A stretch of 64,000 nucleotides of DNA from Tectiglobus sp965224045 (GTDB lineage Bacteria; Pseudomonadota; Alphaproteobacteria; Rhizobiales; Hyphomicrobiaceae): contig CBDCYD010000001.1 of NCBI GenBank assembly GCA_965224045.1, forward strand, positions 1 to 64,000, in the 5' to 3' direction. Below the pieces are notes generated by a model. It ran no database searches. It was not told where the DNA came from and was given only the letters and a program-made list of their open reading frames with translations. The translations under genes were made by a program, and so were the position numbers. This document shows, piece after piece, positions 26,623 through 35,749 of the stretch. The first letter of the stretch is position 1. Every line of letters begins with the position of its first letter.

Positions 26623-26820
26623 TCAATCCCTGCTCGAGCGCTCGCGTAGCGCAACCAGCGTCTTGCCGATATCGACCTGGCTGTTCAACGGATCATCGAC
26701 AAGTGAGGCGCGGAAACCCTGCGTACGCACAGCCTGTGCCGCGCTGTCGGAAGATGTCGACATCAGCACGTTGCGAAGGTTCTTCGTAAATGTATCAAAA
26801 CCTGACTTCGGCGCCCGCAT
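26623..26820 (-). CDS. Hypothetical small protein (65 residues)
   Basis: A short frame starting MRAPKSGFDTFTKNLRNVLM, with GGAAG about 10 bases upstream. There is no signal peptide, membrane segment or domain I recognise; the C-terminal part is charged (LVDDPLNSQVDIGKTLVAL). It lies between hemY-N and the hybrid kinase, convergent with the former and divergent from the latter. It could be a real small gene or chance coding. Confidence 0.35.
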   Translation of the reverse strand: MRAPKSGFDTFTKNLRNVLMSTSSDSAAQAVRTQGFRASLVDDPLNSQVDIGKTLVALRERSSRD

Positions 26821-26986
26821 TATTTCATTCTTCCACGCTGTGAACACGGTTGTAACCAGCCGTACTGTACCCGCCGCCAAATTCACGATCTCTAAACAAA
26901 ATAGGAACAATTTGAAACATTTCTAAGATTTCGACCAAATTGAGCGAGTCGCAGCCGTTAACCTTTCCGGTCAACCTGTTGTCAAC

Positions 26987-29473
26987 TTGGAAAGTGCTTC
27001 AACTGATCTGGGGGCTAGCGACAGCAAAGGCGCACCTAGAGTTTTGGGTATTCAATCGACAAAAGATTCGGTTGCGGGCGAAATTTCACCGCCATCGCCG
27101 TTGCAGCATTCTTCTGTCAAAGATGACAGCCGGGATGCGCGCTATTCGAGCGATGGTACAGCAATGCGCTCAGTCCGCCTTCTCCAGGATGTAAGGCGCA
27201 TTCTCACGGGCGAGCGCCGCCGCAGCCGCGTGCCCATTGTGCTCGGCTGGCTAGCTGTCGGGGTGATGGTCCTCAGCTTGAGCCTGCTGCCCGAGAACGG
27301 GCCATTTCTGAATTTGCTGCTTGGCGGGGCGGTCCTCTTATCGGCTGTCGCCGTTCACAAGCAGGCGATCGCCGCCAGCGACGGTCAGGACGGCAGGCTT
27401 GACCGTATCGCCGATCTGGGTGAGCGCATCGACAATCGCATCGAGCACCTTGAAGACATACGCTGGCAGGTCAGAGACAACAGCGAACGCATGCGCGGCC
27501 TGCTCGATGCCCACGACGACGTCATCATTCGTCACGATTCGCACGGTCGTGTAACATTCGCAAACCAGGCCTTTGTTCGGACGTTCGGTATCGAGCTGGA
27601 GCACATTCTCCACACCCGCTTTCACATCGACGACATTGAACCGGCTGTCGATCATGCTCCTGCTGTCACGGGGACCAAGCCGGCAACCACCGGCCCCGGG
27701 CGCAAACTTTGCTGCCTGCGGACGACAGAGGGTGCTCGTTGGTTTTCCTGGCGCTTCACGATGGTGCCATCCGGCGACGGCCTATCGCACGATCATCTGA
27801 GCGCCGGACAGGACATCACGGACGAGGTCCATCACGCAAGCGAACTCGCCACCGCCCGCGATCAGGCCGAATCTGCAAACCGTGCGAAGTCACGGTTTTT
27901 GGCATCGATGAGCCACGAAATCCGCACGCCCATGAATGGAATTTTGGGCATGGGGGGATTGCTGCTGGAGACCAAACTGACCGCCGAACAACGCACCTAC
28001 GCCGAAGCCGTTGATCAATCCGCGCGCACGCTTTTGTCTTTGATCGATGAAATTCTCGATTTTTCAAAAATCGAGGCCGGTCATCTCGTGTTGACAGAAG
28101 CCCCCTTCTCTCTCGCCGACTGCTTGCAGAGCGTCGTCGAACTGCTCGCACCGCGCGCCTATGACAAAGATCTGGAACTGGCGTGGCAGATCAATGTCGG
28201 CACACCTGCCATGGTTCTGGGTGACGAAGTCCGGTTTCGCCAGATCCTGCTCAACCTCATCGGCAATGCGATCAAGTTCACACGGCGTGGAGGTGTAGTC
28301 ATCGAAGCCGGCGCCGAAGTCCAGCCCGACAACCGGTGCGACGTTACGATTACCGTAAAGGACACCGGACCCGGCATGCGCGCGGCGGACGCTGCCGTCG
28401 TCTTTACGGAATTCGAGCGCGTCGGTGCCGAGTACGCCCACCGTGAAAGCGGCACCGGTCTCGGTCTTGCCATTGCCCGCCGCCTGGCCCACGCGATGCG
28501 AGGCGATATCGAAGTCGATACGGCTCCGGGGCAGGGCGCGACTTTCACAATTCGCCTGCAGTTCGCAACATTGCAAAACCAGCCGACTGTATGGCGCGAC
28601 AGCGCCGCGAGGACCGCGGGAGAGGGCGTCGTGCTGCTTGCATTCGATAGAATTCTCGAGCGTCGCGCGTTGGCGCGGCAATTGAGCGAGTTCGGGATCG
28701 TCACGCTCGAAACCAGTGACATTTGTGATGAGGCGCTCATTCGCGACATCATCGAGCGGCAAATCGCTATCAGTCTGCTTGTCGTCGATTCCAGCGATGA
28801 CCCGGACGAAGCGGGGCGCCTGTTGCGCCGGCTGCCCGACAGGTCGGACGGCCGGCGCCCCAAAGCCGTGGTCTTGGTCAATCCGGCGGACAAGAGCAGC
28901 ATCCCGCATTTCCGAGACGTTGGCTTCACTGGGCACCTGACGCGCCCGGTCCGGCCGACGTCCCTGTTGGCACGGGCGCGTGACCGGGAACCGGGCCTTG
29001 TTGCGCGGCCTTCGCAATCTGCCGCGCCGGCGGACGAGCAATGTTCCGAGACCCGCGATTGGCCGCAACAGACAAAGGCAGCCGGTCCTCGCGTATTGCT
29101 GGCGGAGGACAATGAGATCAATGCCCTGATGGCGACCAAGATGCTTGAAATTCAGGGCTGCAGCGTAGTCCGCGCGAGAGACGGCGCCGAAGCCGTCGAA
29201 ATGGCTCGCCAATCCGTGGCTTGTGACGAACCCTTCGATTTGATCATGATGGACCTCCACATGCCGCAGATTGACGGCATTGCAGCCAGCGCTGCTATTC
29301 GCCGTGTCTGTGCTGCAGCAGGCGTTGCAGTGCCGAAAATCGTGGCGGTTACTGCAAACGCATTTCCAGAGGATCGCGAACGTTGCTTGGCGGCCGGAAT
29401 GGACGGTTATCTGGCAAAACCGTTCGACAGTAACGAACTGGCCGATCTGATCACCGGTTCTGCAGCACAATAG
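26987..29473 (+). CDS. Hybrid sensor histidine kinase / response regulator
   Basis: An 828-residue membrane kinase. Two adjacent hydrophobic segments (VLGWLAVGVMVLSLSLLP and LNLLLGGAVLLSAVAV, about residues 84-123) are followed by a PAS domain (LLDAHDDVIIRHDSHGRVTF). Then come a HisKA helix with phosphoacceptor H310 in FLASMSHEIRTPMNGILG and a HATPase_c domain (NLIGNAIKF, DTGPGM, GTGLGLAIARRLA). A degenerate receiver-like segment precedes a complete C-terminal receiver (VLLAEDNEINALM, acceptor D756 in MMDLHMPQIDG, lysine in YLAKPFD). The TTG start at 26987 is uncertain; ATG at 27164 is possible. No cognate DNA-binding regulator is adjacent, so the phosphorelay target is unknown. OlsB follows. 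Confidence 0.9.
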   Translation: MESASTDLGASDSKGAPRVLGIQSTKDSVAGEISPPSPLQHSSVKDDSRDARYSSDGTAMRSVRLLQDVRRILTGERRRSRVPIVLGWLAVGVMVLSLSLLPENGPFLNLLLGGAVLLSAVAVHKQAIAASDGQDGRLDRIADLGERIDNRIEHLEDIRWQVRDNSERMRGLLDAHDDVIIRHDSHGRVTFANQAFVRTFGIELEHILHTRFHIDDIEPAVDHAPAVTGTKPATTGPGRKLCCLRTTEGARWFSWRFTMVPSGDGLSHDHLSAGQDITDEVHHASELATARDQAESANRAKSRFLASMSHEIRTPMNGILGMGGLLLETKLTAEQRTYAEAVDQSARTLLSLIDEILDFSKIEAGHLVLTEAPFSLADCLQSVVELLAPRAYDKDLELAWQINVGTPAMVLGDEVRFRQILLNLIGNAIKFTRRGGVVIEAGAEVQPDNRCDVTITVKDTGPGMRAADAAVVFTEFERVGAEYAHRESGTGLGLAIARRLAHAMRGDIEVDTAPGQGATFTIRLQFATLQNQPTVWRDSAARTAGEGVVLLAFDRILERRALARQLSEFGIVTLETSDICDEALIRDIIERQIAISLLVVDSSDDPDEAGRLLRRLPDRSDGRRPKAVVLVNPADKSSIPHFRDVGFTGHLTRPVRPTSLLARARDREPGLVARPSQSAAPADEQCSETRDWPQQTKAAGPRVLLAEDNEINALMATKMLEIQGCSVVRARDGAEAVEMARQSVACDEPFDLIMMDLHMPQIDGIAASAAIRRVCAAAGVAVPKIVAVTANAFPEDRERCLAAGMDGYLAKPFDSNELADLITGSAAQ

Positions 29474-29763
29474 GACGAGTTTTCAGCGCGCCGTCTCGCT
29501 CACCCGACACCGCCGAGCGCGGGCCGTGATCGGAAAATTGCCCTGCCGGCGCTCGCACGTGGTCGCGCTGTGACACTCCTGGACGTCTCCTAACGATTTG
29601 AAAAATCACGGAAAGAGCGCATCCCCACGGCCCGCTTGCGACCGATGAGCGAGTTGGCCTGCCTTGTCGGGTCTCGTCTGGCTTTGCGGTTGGCGGCATC
29701 AGTTACAGCGACATCTACGTTCGGCCGTGCTAGACTCAAGCCAGGGCACGGAGAAAAATCTGG

Positions 29764-30750
29764 ATGACGTCAACATCTGGCCACGCAGGACACCGCTGGG
29801 GAGGCGATGCCTTGGCAAAAAGCCGTGGGGGTGAGAAGGCGGCACGCAACGCCGCCACCAGCGCAAACCCGCTTAGGGCCCGGCTTGGCATTGGCCGCCA
29901 GCCGGCAAAGGTCTACGGGCGCATGGGGCCGCTGGAGGTGCGCCTTGCACGTTCGCGCGCTGACCTCCGCCGCGCACAGCGATTGCGCTATCAGGTCTTC
30001 TACGAAGAGATGTCTGCCACCCCGAACCTGCGATCACAGTTGCGCCGCCGCGATCAGGATCCATACGACAAGTTTTGTGATCACCTTCTGGTCTATGACA
30101 CTGCGCCAACCGAAATGGCGCAAACAAAGTTTGCCAATCGTCCGCAGGTCGTTGGTACGTACCGTGTCCTGCGCCAGGACATGCAGGCCGGTCCGCGCGG
30201 CTTCTACACGCAGTCAGAGTATGACATTGCACCGCTCATAGATGCACGTTCTCCGCGGTATCGGTTTATGGAACTCGGTCGGTCATGTGTGCTCAAGCCA
30301 TATCGCAACAAGCGCACGGTCGAGCTTCTATGGCAGGGCCTGTGGGCGTATGTGCGCGAGCACGACATCGACGTCATGATCGGGTGCGCCAGCTTCGAGG
30401 GCACTGACCCCGACGAGCATGCCCAGGCTCTAAGCCTTCTCTACCACGACCGCCTCGCACCGCCCGATTGGTACGTGCGCGCGCATGACGATCTTTATGT
30501 TGACATGAACCGTATCCCCATCGAAGAGGTTGACGCCAAGGCCGCCTTGCGCGCACTACCGCCACTGGTCAAGGGTTACTTGCGGCTCGGCTGCTATATT
30601 GGCGACGGCGCCGTGATCGACGAGCAGTTTGGCACCACTGACGTACTGATTATTCTACCGGTCGAAAAAATCGATCCCCGCTATTTCGAACACTTTGGCG
30701 CCCCAAACGAGCGTCAGCGTCGGGTCGCCTCCGGTCTGCCCGTCACATGA
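29764..30750 (+). CDS. olsB: L-ornithine N-alpha-acyltransferase, OlsB-like
   Basis: Transfers a 3-hydroxyacyl chain from ACP to ornithine, the first step of ornithine-lipid synthesis in many rhizobia. The 328-residue protein starts with about 50 basic residues, then the OlsB/hemolysin-like GNAT core: LEVRLARSRADLRRAQRLRY, VFYEEM, DPYDKFCDHLLVYD, VVGTYRVLRQDMQ, GFYTQSEYDI, FMELGRSCVLKPYRNKRTVE, IGCASFEGTDP and GYLRLGCYIGDGAVID. GGAG lies about 10 bases before the ATG. The OlsA partner is not in the window. Loss of phosphate usually induces such genes, but no Pho box is evident to me. Confidence 0.85.
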   Translation: MTSTSGHAGHRWGGDALAKSRGGEKAARNAATSANPLRARLGIGRQPAKVYGRMGPLEVRLARSRADLRRAQRLRYQVFYEEMSATPNLRSQLRRRDQDPYDKFCDHLLVYDTAPTEMAQTKFANRPQVVGTYRVLRQDMQAGPRGFYTQSEYDIAPLIDARSPRYRFMELGRSCVLKPYRNKRTVELLWQGLWAYVREHDIDVMIGCASFEGTDPDEHAQALSLLYHDRLAPPDWYVRAHDDLYVDMNRIPIEEVDAKAALRALPPLVKGYLRLGCYIGDGAVIDEQFGTTDVLIILPVEKIDPRYFEHFGAPNERQRRVASGLPVT

Positions 30751-30930
30751 GCGCCCAATCCGCCGGGCAGGGACTGTGACAGGTTGCCCGTAAGTGCCTG
30801 GCGCGGTCGCTGCTCGCGCAGTTGTTGATTGCGCGTGATGTCCGCTGGCGCCAGTATCCGGCCCAGAACGGTGTTGTCGTCCGGGCGCTCGCCGCAGCGC
30901 GCAGGCGCCCTTTTCCACGGAGGATTTTCA

Positions 30931-31416
30931 ATGCGACTACCCGCATTTTCGGTCGGCCAGTATGCCTGGTGGGCCCCCCTGCTGGCTGCTGTGTCGGTTT
31001 TCCTGGTCCTCGCCTCGGCCCCGGCGACGGCAAAGTCTCCGATCAACACGATTGGCAGTCCCGGTATCGCGATCAAAGGATATGATCCGGTTGCCTATTT
31101 CGAACAAGGCGGTCCGCGCAAAGGCCTCGCCAAGTTCTCCGTCATGCACAAGGGGGTCAGCTGGCGATTTTCCTCGGCCGAGAACAAGGCCAAGTTCGAG
31201 GCCGATCCCACCAAGTATGAGCCGGCCTACGGCGGCTATTGTGCGTACGGCGTGGCCCAGGGCTACTTGGTCAAAATCGAAGCCAATGCCTGGAAGATTC
31301 GGGACGGCAAGCTCTATCTGAATTACGACAAGTCCGTGCAACGCCTTTGGGACAAAAAGCCCGCCGCCTACATCGAGCGCGCCAATGCGAAATTCGGTAA
31401 GCTGATCTCGAAGTGA
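30931..31416 (+). CDS. Secreted YHS-domain protein
   Basis: A 161-residue protein with an N-terminal signal peptide (WWAPLLAAVSVFLVLASAPATA) and one YHS-like domain: GIAIKGYDPVAYFEQGG, FSVMHKGVSWRFSSAENKAK, FEADPTKYEPAYGGYCAYGV. YHS domains often bind metals, and the YCAY cysteine is present. Family members are periplasmic, of unknown function. The start at 30931 was chosen because GGAGG precedes it by 8 bases and the signal peptide begins there. It may share a transcript with olsB. Confidence 0.88.
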   Translation: MRLPAFSVGQYAWWAPLLAAVSVFLVLASAPATAKSPINTIGSPGIAIKGYDPVAYFEQGGPRKGLAKFSVMHKGVSWRFSSAENKAKFEADPTKYEPAYGGYCAYGVAQGYLVKIEANAWKIRDGKLYLNYDKSVQRLWDKKPAAYIERANAKFGKLISK

Positions 31417-31540
31417 ATCGGACGAAGTTCCTTCGTCTCGGCGCGGGCCAAAAATTCCGTTAGCCTGGGCTAGATGCGGCGTGCTTCTTGCTTGGCCCAA
31501 GACGTAAGGTTCAACAGAAGCGATCGGGCAGTTCTTCGCC

Positions 31541-32740
31541 ATGACGAATGCGCCATCTCAAGCCGGAAAGCGCAAGCGCGACGTTCGCCTCGATTTCTTT
31601 CGCGGCATTTGCCTGTTCATTATTTTCGTCGCCCATATGATCGGCAACCCGTGGGCCGACTGGATACCGGCCAAGTTCGGGTTCTCCGATGCGACGGAGA
31701 TATTCGTCTTTTGTTCCGGCATGGCCTCGGCCATCGCGTTCGGGGCCGCCTTTCGAAATCATGGTTACCTGGTCGGCGGCGGTCGCATCCTCTATCGCAT
31801 ATGGCAGGTCTACTGGGCGCACATCTCAGTGTTCCTGATCAACCTGGCGATCATGATTGTCATCGACTGGCACCTTGGCGGCGACAGCTACATTCGCGGC
31901 CTGCTGATGCAGCATTTCTTCAACGAAAACGCCCGGTCTGCGATAGTCGGGCTGTTGACGCTGCAGTTCGTACCGCCCTATTTCGACATCCTTCCGATGT
32001 ATCTGGTCATCCTGATCTTTGTACCGTTGGTCATGTGGCTGTCGACCTTCGGCCGCGGCTACGTTGCAGCGTTTGTGATCGGGCTCTGGCTGATCTCGAA
32101 TTTCAATCTCACGCATCTGCCGCGCGAACCTTGGGGCGACGATGTATGGTTCTTCAATCCGTTCGCCTGGCAATTGATCTTTTTCACGGGCTTCGCGTTC
32201 ATGAGTGGCTGGCTGCCGCCGCCGCCGGTTGACCGTCGCCTGATCTGGATCTCAGCCATTATCTTGCTGGCCTGCGTTCCGTTTGACTGGGCACCGTTGC
32301 TCAACAGATTTCAGATTTTTCAGGATGGTCGCGAGGCGCTGGCCCCGGTCATCAACAAGACCAATTTCGGCATCCTGCGCTTCATCCACTTCCTCGCCCT
32401 GGCTTATCTCTCCTTCGTTGCGGTAGGCGAAGGTGGCCGCCGGTTGAAGGGCCCATTGGTTCGCGTCATCTGCAAGGTCGGCCAGCAGTCGCTTGGGATC
32501 TTCATTGCCGGCCTGGTGCTGTCATTCGTGATGGCAACCTTCCTGAACATCGCCGGCCGTACCTACTTCACGGTCCCGCTCGCCAACCTCGGCGGCTTCG
32601 CGATCCTGATTGCGATTGCCTACTCCGTCGCCTGGTTCAAGTCCGCGCCCTGGTCAAAGCCCGCTCCCGCCGCCCATGCAAGCTCGGCGGCGCCGGCCGC
32701 GCACAGATCGTGGGACGGCAAGCCGACCCCTGCCGAATAG
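31541..32740 (+). CDS. OpgC domain-containing membrane acyltransferase-like protein
   Basis: A 399-residue polytopic membrane protein of about 10-11 segments belonging to the OpgC/acyltransferase-3 group. The N-terminal signature is RDVRLDFFRGICLFIIFVAH, followed by FGFSDATEIFVFCSGMASA, WQVYWAHISVFL and LPMYLVIL. OpgC proteins add succinyl groups to periplasmic glucans (or modify related glycans); the actual glycan here is not known. The C-terminal 35 residues are Ala/Pro-rich and cytoplasmic. It follows the YHS gene by 124 bases. Confidence 0.88.
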   Translation: MTNAPSQAGKRKRDVRLDFFRGICLFIIFVAHMIGNPWADWIPAKFGFSDATEIFVFCSGMASAIAFGAAFRNHGYLVGGGRILYRIWQVYWAHISVFLINLAIMIVIDWHLGGDSYIRGLLMQHFFNENARSAIVGLLTLQFVPPYFDILPMYLVILIFVPLVMWLSTFGRGYVAAFVIGLWLISNFNLTHLPREPWGDDVWFFNPFAWQLIFFTGFAFMSGWLPPPPVDRRLIWISAIILLACVPFDWAPLLNRFQIFQDGREALAPVINKTNFGILRFIHFLALAYLSFVAVGEGGRRLKGPLVRVICKVGQQSLGIFIAGLVLSFVMATFLNIAGRTYFTVPLANLGGFAILIAIAYSVAWFKSAPWSKPAPAAHASSAAPAAHRSWDGKPTPAE

Positions 32741-33019
32741 CGCGGCTGCCGCCCGGCCCCAGCAATGCAACGTCGCCTGAGGCTGCTTGGCGAATCGTCG
32801 GCCTGAACGCTAATGATGCTTGCACCTGTATCGCTCGGCAACCGCCGGATCTTGGATGTAGATCTCGCTGCGTCCCTGCTCGAACTTGATCAACTGATAA
32901 ACCGCAAGCCCGCCCACGATGGACCCAACCATCCGGGCTGCAAGTGCGGTGAATGTCGCGCTTCCAGGCAGCTATTCCAGATAAGAGGCTCCTGGTCGCC
33001 TATCCCGATAGATCGTTTC

Positions 33020-33080
33020 GGCCTTAGGCGGACCGCAACTGAACGGCCGGGCTGGTTTCAGTTCAACCTGAAAGGCTATA
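33020..33080. repeat. Dispersed palindrome, family B, short copy
   Basis: It starts with GGCCTTAGGC and ends with GGTTTCAGTTCAACCTGAAA followed by GGCTATAG. These are the two ends of the longer copies at 35637, 46110 and 54111. The central stem is replaced by a short GC-rich stretch. Confidence 0.65.
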
Positions 33081-33272
33081 GATCCGAGTTTGTTCAAACG
33101 CATCGCCGAACACACTCGGTAGGTCGCGAACGGAAGCGATGTCGTTCGCTCCGAACTGTGAGTTTTCGGAAACGGCATCTGAGGTCACCGTGAACTCATT
33201 CGGCTTGCAAGCATCGCTCAAGTGCGGCGACGGTCGAACCGTCGACAAGGCGCGGTTGAACGCCTCCGGAAT

Positions 33273-33299
33273 GAGAAAACCTCCGGAATACTCCGGAGG
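33273..33299 (-). terminator. Terminator of the cupin-SDR operon
   Basis: On the minus strand CCTCCGGA-GTAT-TCCGGAGG is followed by TTTTCTC. A third copy of CCTCCGGA lies just beyond (33263-33270). It ends the transcript of the cupin gene. Confidence 0.88.
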
Positions 33300-33346
33300 C
33301 TCTTGAAAATATTCGCAGCTCAGCAGGTACAGCCGCAACCGGCCAC

Positions 33347-33778
33347 CTACTCGGCTGCTTCCGGCTTTTCGTCCGGGCCCTCGACGATCTTGGTCGCAAA
33401 GTTTGCCGGCGAGACGATTTCGAGCACTTCGAAGTCACTCGAACAGGCGATTTCGCGATGCTTGATCATCGGCTTTTGCAAGATGCAGTCGCCCTTCTTG
33501 ATCGTTTTCACGCCCTGGCCCTCGTATTCAAATTTGGCCCATCCGTTGATCACGTAGACGAATTGGAAGTCACATTCGTGAATGTGCCACTGCTGGACTT
33601 CGTCCTTCGTCTCTTTGCCGTTGTGGCGGATCAGGTGTGCAACGAAATCACCTTGCGTCCCGTCTTTGATACCGAGGTCCCGATATTCGAAGATTTCCCG
33701 GAGCCCTGGCGTCCATTCCGCGTTTACGGCTTCGTTATGGACAAAGTCCCAGTGCTTGCGATCGATTAATTCGCCCAT
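33347..33778 (-). CDS. Cupin domain protein
   Basis: A 143-residue single-cupin protein. The barrel motifs are visible: QQWHIHECDFQFVYVINGWA (first cupin motif with H-I-H and a downstream acidic residue) and KKGDCILQKPMIKHREIACS (second motif with PxxxH). Such proteins bind a metal and act as small oxygenases, isomerases or sugar/acid-binding proteins. GGAGG precedes the ATG by 6 bases. It is the last gene of a three-gene minus-strand operon with two dehydrogenases, suggesting a role in the same catabolic path. Confidence 0.85.
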   Translation of the reverse strand: MGELIDRKHWDFVHNEAVNAEWTPGLREIFEYRDLGIKDGTQGDFVAHLIRHNGKETKDEVQQWHIHECDFQFVYVINGWAKFEYEGQGVKTIKKGDCILQKPMIKHREIACSSDFEVLEIVSPANFATKIVEGPDEKPEAAE

Positions 33779-33824
33779 TGCGTCCTCCTCTCGAAACTGC
33801 GTTCTGACAAGGCTTCGTTGACCT

Positions 33825-34592
33825 TCACACCACGGTAACACCACTGTCGACCGAGATCACCTGCCCGGTCGTGATTTCCGATTCATCCGAGGCCAGATAG
33901 ACAGCCATATTGGCGATGTGGATTGGCAGGCCGAGACCAAGAAGATGCGTACGGCTGATTTTTTCTACCTCGGGTGAATCCTGCATCAGTTTCTTGACTC
34001 TGTCGGAAAGCGTCACCGACGGTGCAATGGCATTGACACGGATTTTGTTGGGCGCGTACTCCACCGCCATGGACCGGGTCATCGAAGCGATCCCGCCCTT
34101 CGCGGCCGTGTAGCAGTCTCGCCCAGGTAACGCCATCAACGCCACATTCGAAGACATGTTGATCACCGATCCGCCGCCCGATTTGATGATCTCTGGTATG
34201 GCAATCTTCGAACAAAGGAACGTGCCGAAAAGGTCGAGCTTGATGACCCGCCAGAATTCTTCCTCGGGCGCTTCGGTGACCGGCCCATCTTGTACCGTCG
34301 ATCCACCTGCGTTGTTGTGCAGAATATCGAGCTTTCCGAAACGCGATACTGTCTCGCCAATTGCTGCCTCGACACTGGCTTTGTCGGTGATGTCGCACTG
34401 AATGAAGAGGGCATCACCGCCGCTGTTGGCGGCAAATCCGCGCGCCGAATCCGCTGCTGGTTCGCCCACGTCGGGGTTGATCTCGGCAATGACGACTTTG
34501 GCACCTTCCTCTGCAAAGCGTTCAGCCGTTGCACGTCCGATCCCACCACCGCCTCCGGTGATGAAGGCCACCTTCCCGTCGAGTCGTCCCAT
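33825..34592 (-). CDS. SDR family oxidoreductase
   Basis: A 255-residue classical short-chain dehydrogenase. The NAD(P) motif TGGGGGIGRATAERFAEEG, the NNAG strand motif (ILHNNAGGS), catalytic serine in INMSSNVA and the active-site pair in CYTAAKGG are all present. It ends with the usual ASDESEITTGQVISVDSG segment. E38 in VVIAEINPD suggests NAD preference. The ATG at 34592 follows AGGA by 8 bases; upstream in-frame sequence overlaps the next dehydrogenase and is not homologous. The substrate is unknown. Confidence 0.92.
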   Translation of the reverse strand: MGRLDGKVAFITGGGGGIGRATAERFAEEGAKVVIAEINPDVGEPAADSARGFAANSGGDALFIQCDITDKASVEAAIGETVSRFGKLDILHNNAGGSTVQDGPVTEAPEEEFWRVIKLDLFGTFLCSKIAIPEIIKSGGGSVINMSSNVALMALPGRDCYTAAKGGIASMTRSMAVEYAPNKIRVNAIAPSVTLSDRVKKLMQDSPEVEKISRTHLLGLGLPIHIANMAVYLASDESEITTGQVISVDSGVTVV

Positions 34593-34603
34593 TTTATTGA
34601 TCC

Positions 34604-35458
34604 TCACGCATTCGGTCTGCCACCCGGCCAGACGGGCGCCGCGGCGAGGTCCGGCCAGGCAATTGGCGATTCTGATGCCGCGCGGGCCTGCGCAACCGGC
34701 ACGTCGGTGTCCCAATTGGCCGCGACATAACGGTTGCCGGTAATGCCGTTGGCCGCCTCGGAGCATAGCCACAACATAGGCGCCAGCATTTTCTCCGGCG
34801 CTATCAGGTCGCTCCGCGCAAACGGCGCCTCGGCCGGAACCATTGCAGTGTCCGACGGCCCTCCCGGAACCACAATATTGACCGTGATGCCGTCCGGCGC
34901 AAACTCTGCCGCGTGTCCGGCGCTCATCGCCTCGAGCCCGGCCTTTGCCGGACCGTAGGGGTGGAACTTGCCGCGCAGCATCGTGAAAAAGCTGGTCGTA
35001 ACGTTTATGATGCGGCCCCAACCATTTGCCTTCATGTCCGCTATCGCAGCTTTGGTCATATACCAAGCGCCGGAAAAGTTGATCGCCACGAACCGATCCC
35101 AGGTCTCCGGCGTAACGTCTTCGATTGTTACCAGATTGGTCATGTGATGCGGTCCGAAAACCTGCATTCCCATGGCGCCGTTGTTAATCAGGATGTCGAT
35201 TGCGCCATTGATCTCCCGCGCCCGCTCGGCCGCGGCCGCACACGCTTCCCAGTCGGAAATGTCGAGCCGATGGGGCGTCACATTCTCGCTCAAGCCCGCA
35301 GAATGTATCGCCGTCTGCAAGTCTTCCAGCCCGCCCTGGTCCACATCACATGCAAGCACTTTGGCGCCCGCTGCGGCAAAGCCGTTCGTCAACACCCGCC
35401 CGAACCCGCCGGCTGCACCGGTGATCAGGACACGGCGACCTGCGAGACTGTGCACCAT
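34604..35458 (-). CDS. SDR family oxidoreductase
   Basis: A 284-residue short-chain dehydrogenase, first gene of the cupin operon. The cofactor motif TGAAGGFGRVLTNGFAAAG is followed by D39 in LACDVDQGG, which favours NAD. INNGAMGM replaces the usual NNAG. The catalytic residues lie in NVTTSFFTM and the YGPAK motif. The C-terminal region is longer than usual (ATSESPIAWPD-like tail, ending GRPNA). The downstream dehydrogenase begins 11 bases after its stop. The two SDRs differ clearly and are unlikely to be a recent duplication. Confidence 0.9.
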   Translation of the reverse strand: MVHSLAGRRVLITGAAGGFGRVLTNGFAAAGAKVLACDVDQGGLEDLQTAIHSAGLSENVTPHRLDISDWEACAAAAERAREINGAIDILINNGAMGMQVFGPHHMTNLVTIEDVTPETWDRFVAINFSGAWYMTKAAIADMKANGWGRIINVTTSFFTMLRGKFHPYGPAKAGLEAMSAGHAAEFAPDGITVNIVVPGGPSDTAMVPAEAPFARSDLIAPEKMLAPMLWLCSEAANGITGNRYVAANWDTDVPVAQARAASESPIAWPDLAAAPVWPGGRPNA

Positions 35459-35636
35459 TCGTCTTCCTCCAAACGCGCTCGCCCGCCTGCGGTTCGCAAC
35501 ATTGGCGTCGATAGGCTGCAGTCACCCGAAAGCGTACTGGAGATGTCGAAACCTGAGAATTGCCGTACTGCGTGCCGACCATCAGAATTCTGATTTACCA
35601 CAATCAAAATTCTCGAACTCGGACACGAGGTCGGGG

Positions 35637-35749
35637 CTACAGTCTTTCAGGCTGAACTGACACCATCCCGCTCCCCTTTCGACCACCCTTGGCATCATTG
35701 TATGGGATGGTCGGGAGGTGGAGCGGGCCGGCGATGCGATTTTGCCTAG
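35637..35749. repeat. Dispersed palindrome, family B, copy interrupted by IS5
   Basis: On the minus strand it reads GGCAAAATCGCATCGCCGGC, CCGCTCCACCTCCCGACC, a loop, then GGAGCGGGATGGTGTCAGTT and CCTGAAAGACTGTAG, matching 54111-54228. Its last bases (GGGCG) lie at 37057-37062 on the far side of the insertion sequence, so the element landed inside the repeat. Confidence 0.8.

Larger units (their letters stand above)
32741..33346. other. Gene-free stretch with a short family-B repeat and a terminator
   Basis: About 600 bases between two convergent genes. Open frames here (up to 126 codons) have no domain features and run through repeat sequence. It holds a shortened copy of the family-B palindrome (33020-33080) and the terminator of the cupin operon. 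Confidence 0.55.

Noticed and set aside
28064..29470. 468-codon minus-strand frame
   Set aside because: It lies opposite the hybrid kinase, whose motifs are unmistakable.
32813..33193. 126-codon frame
   Set aside because: It reads through a family-B repeat and has no domain; a minus-strand rival exists.
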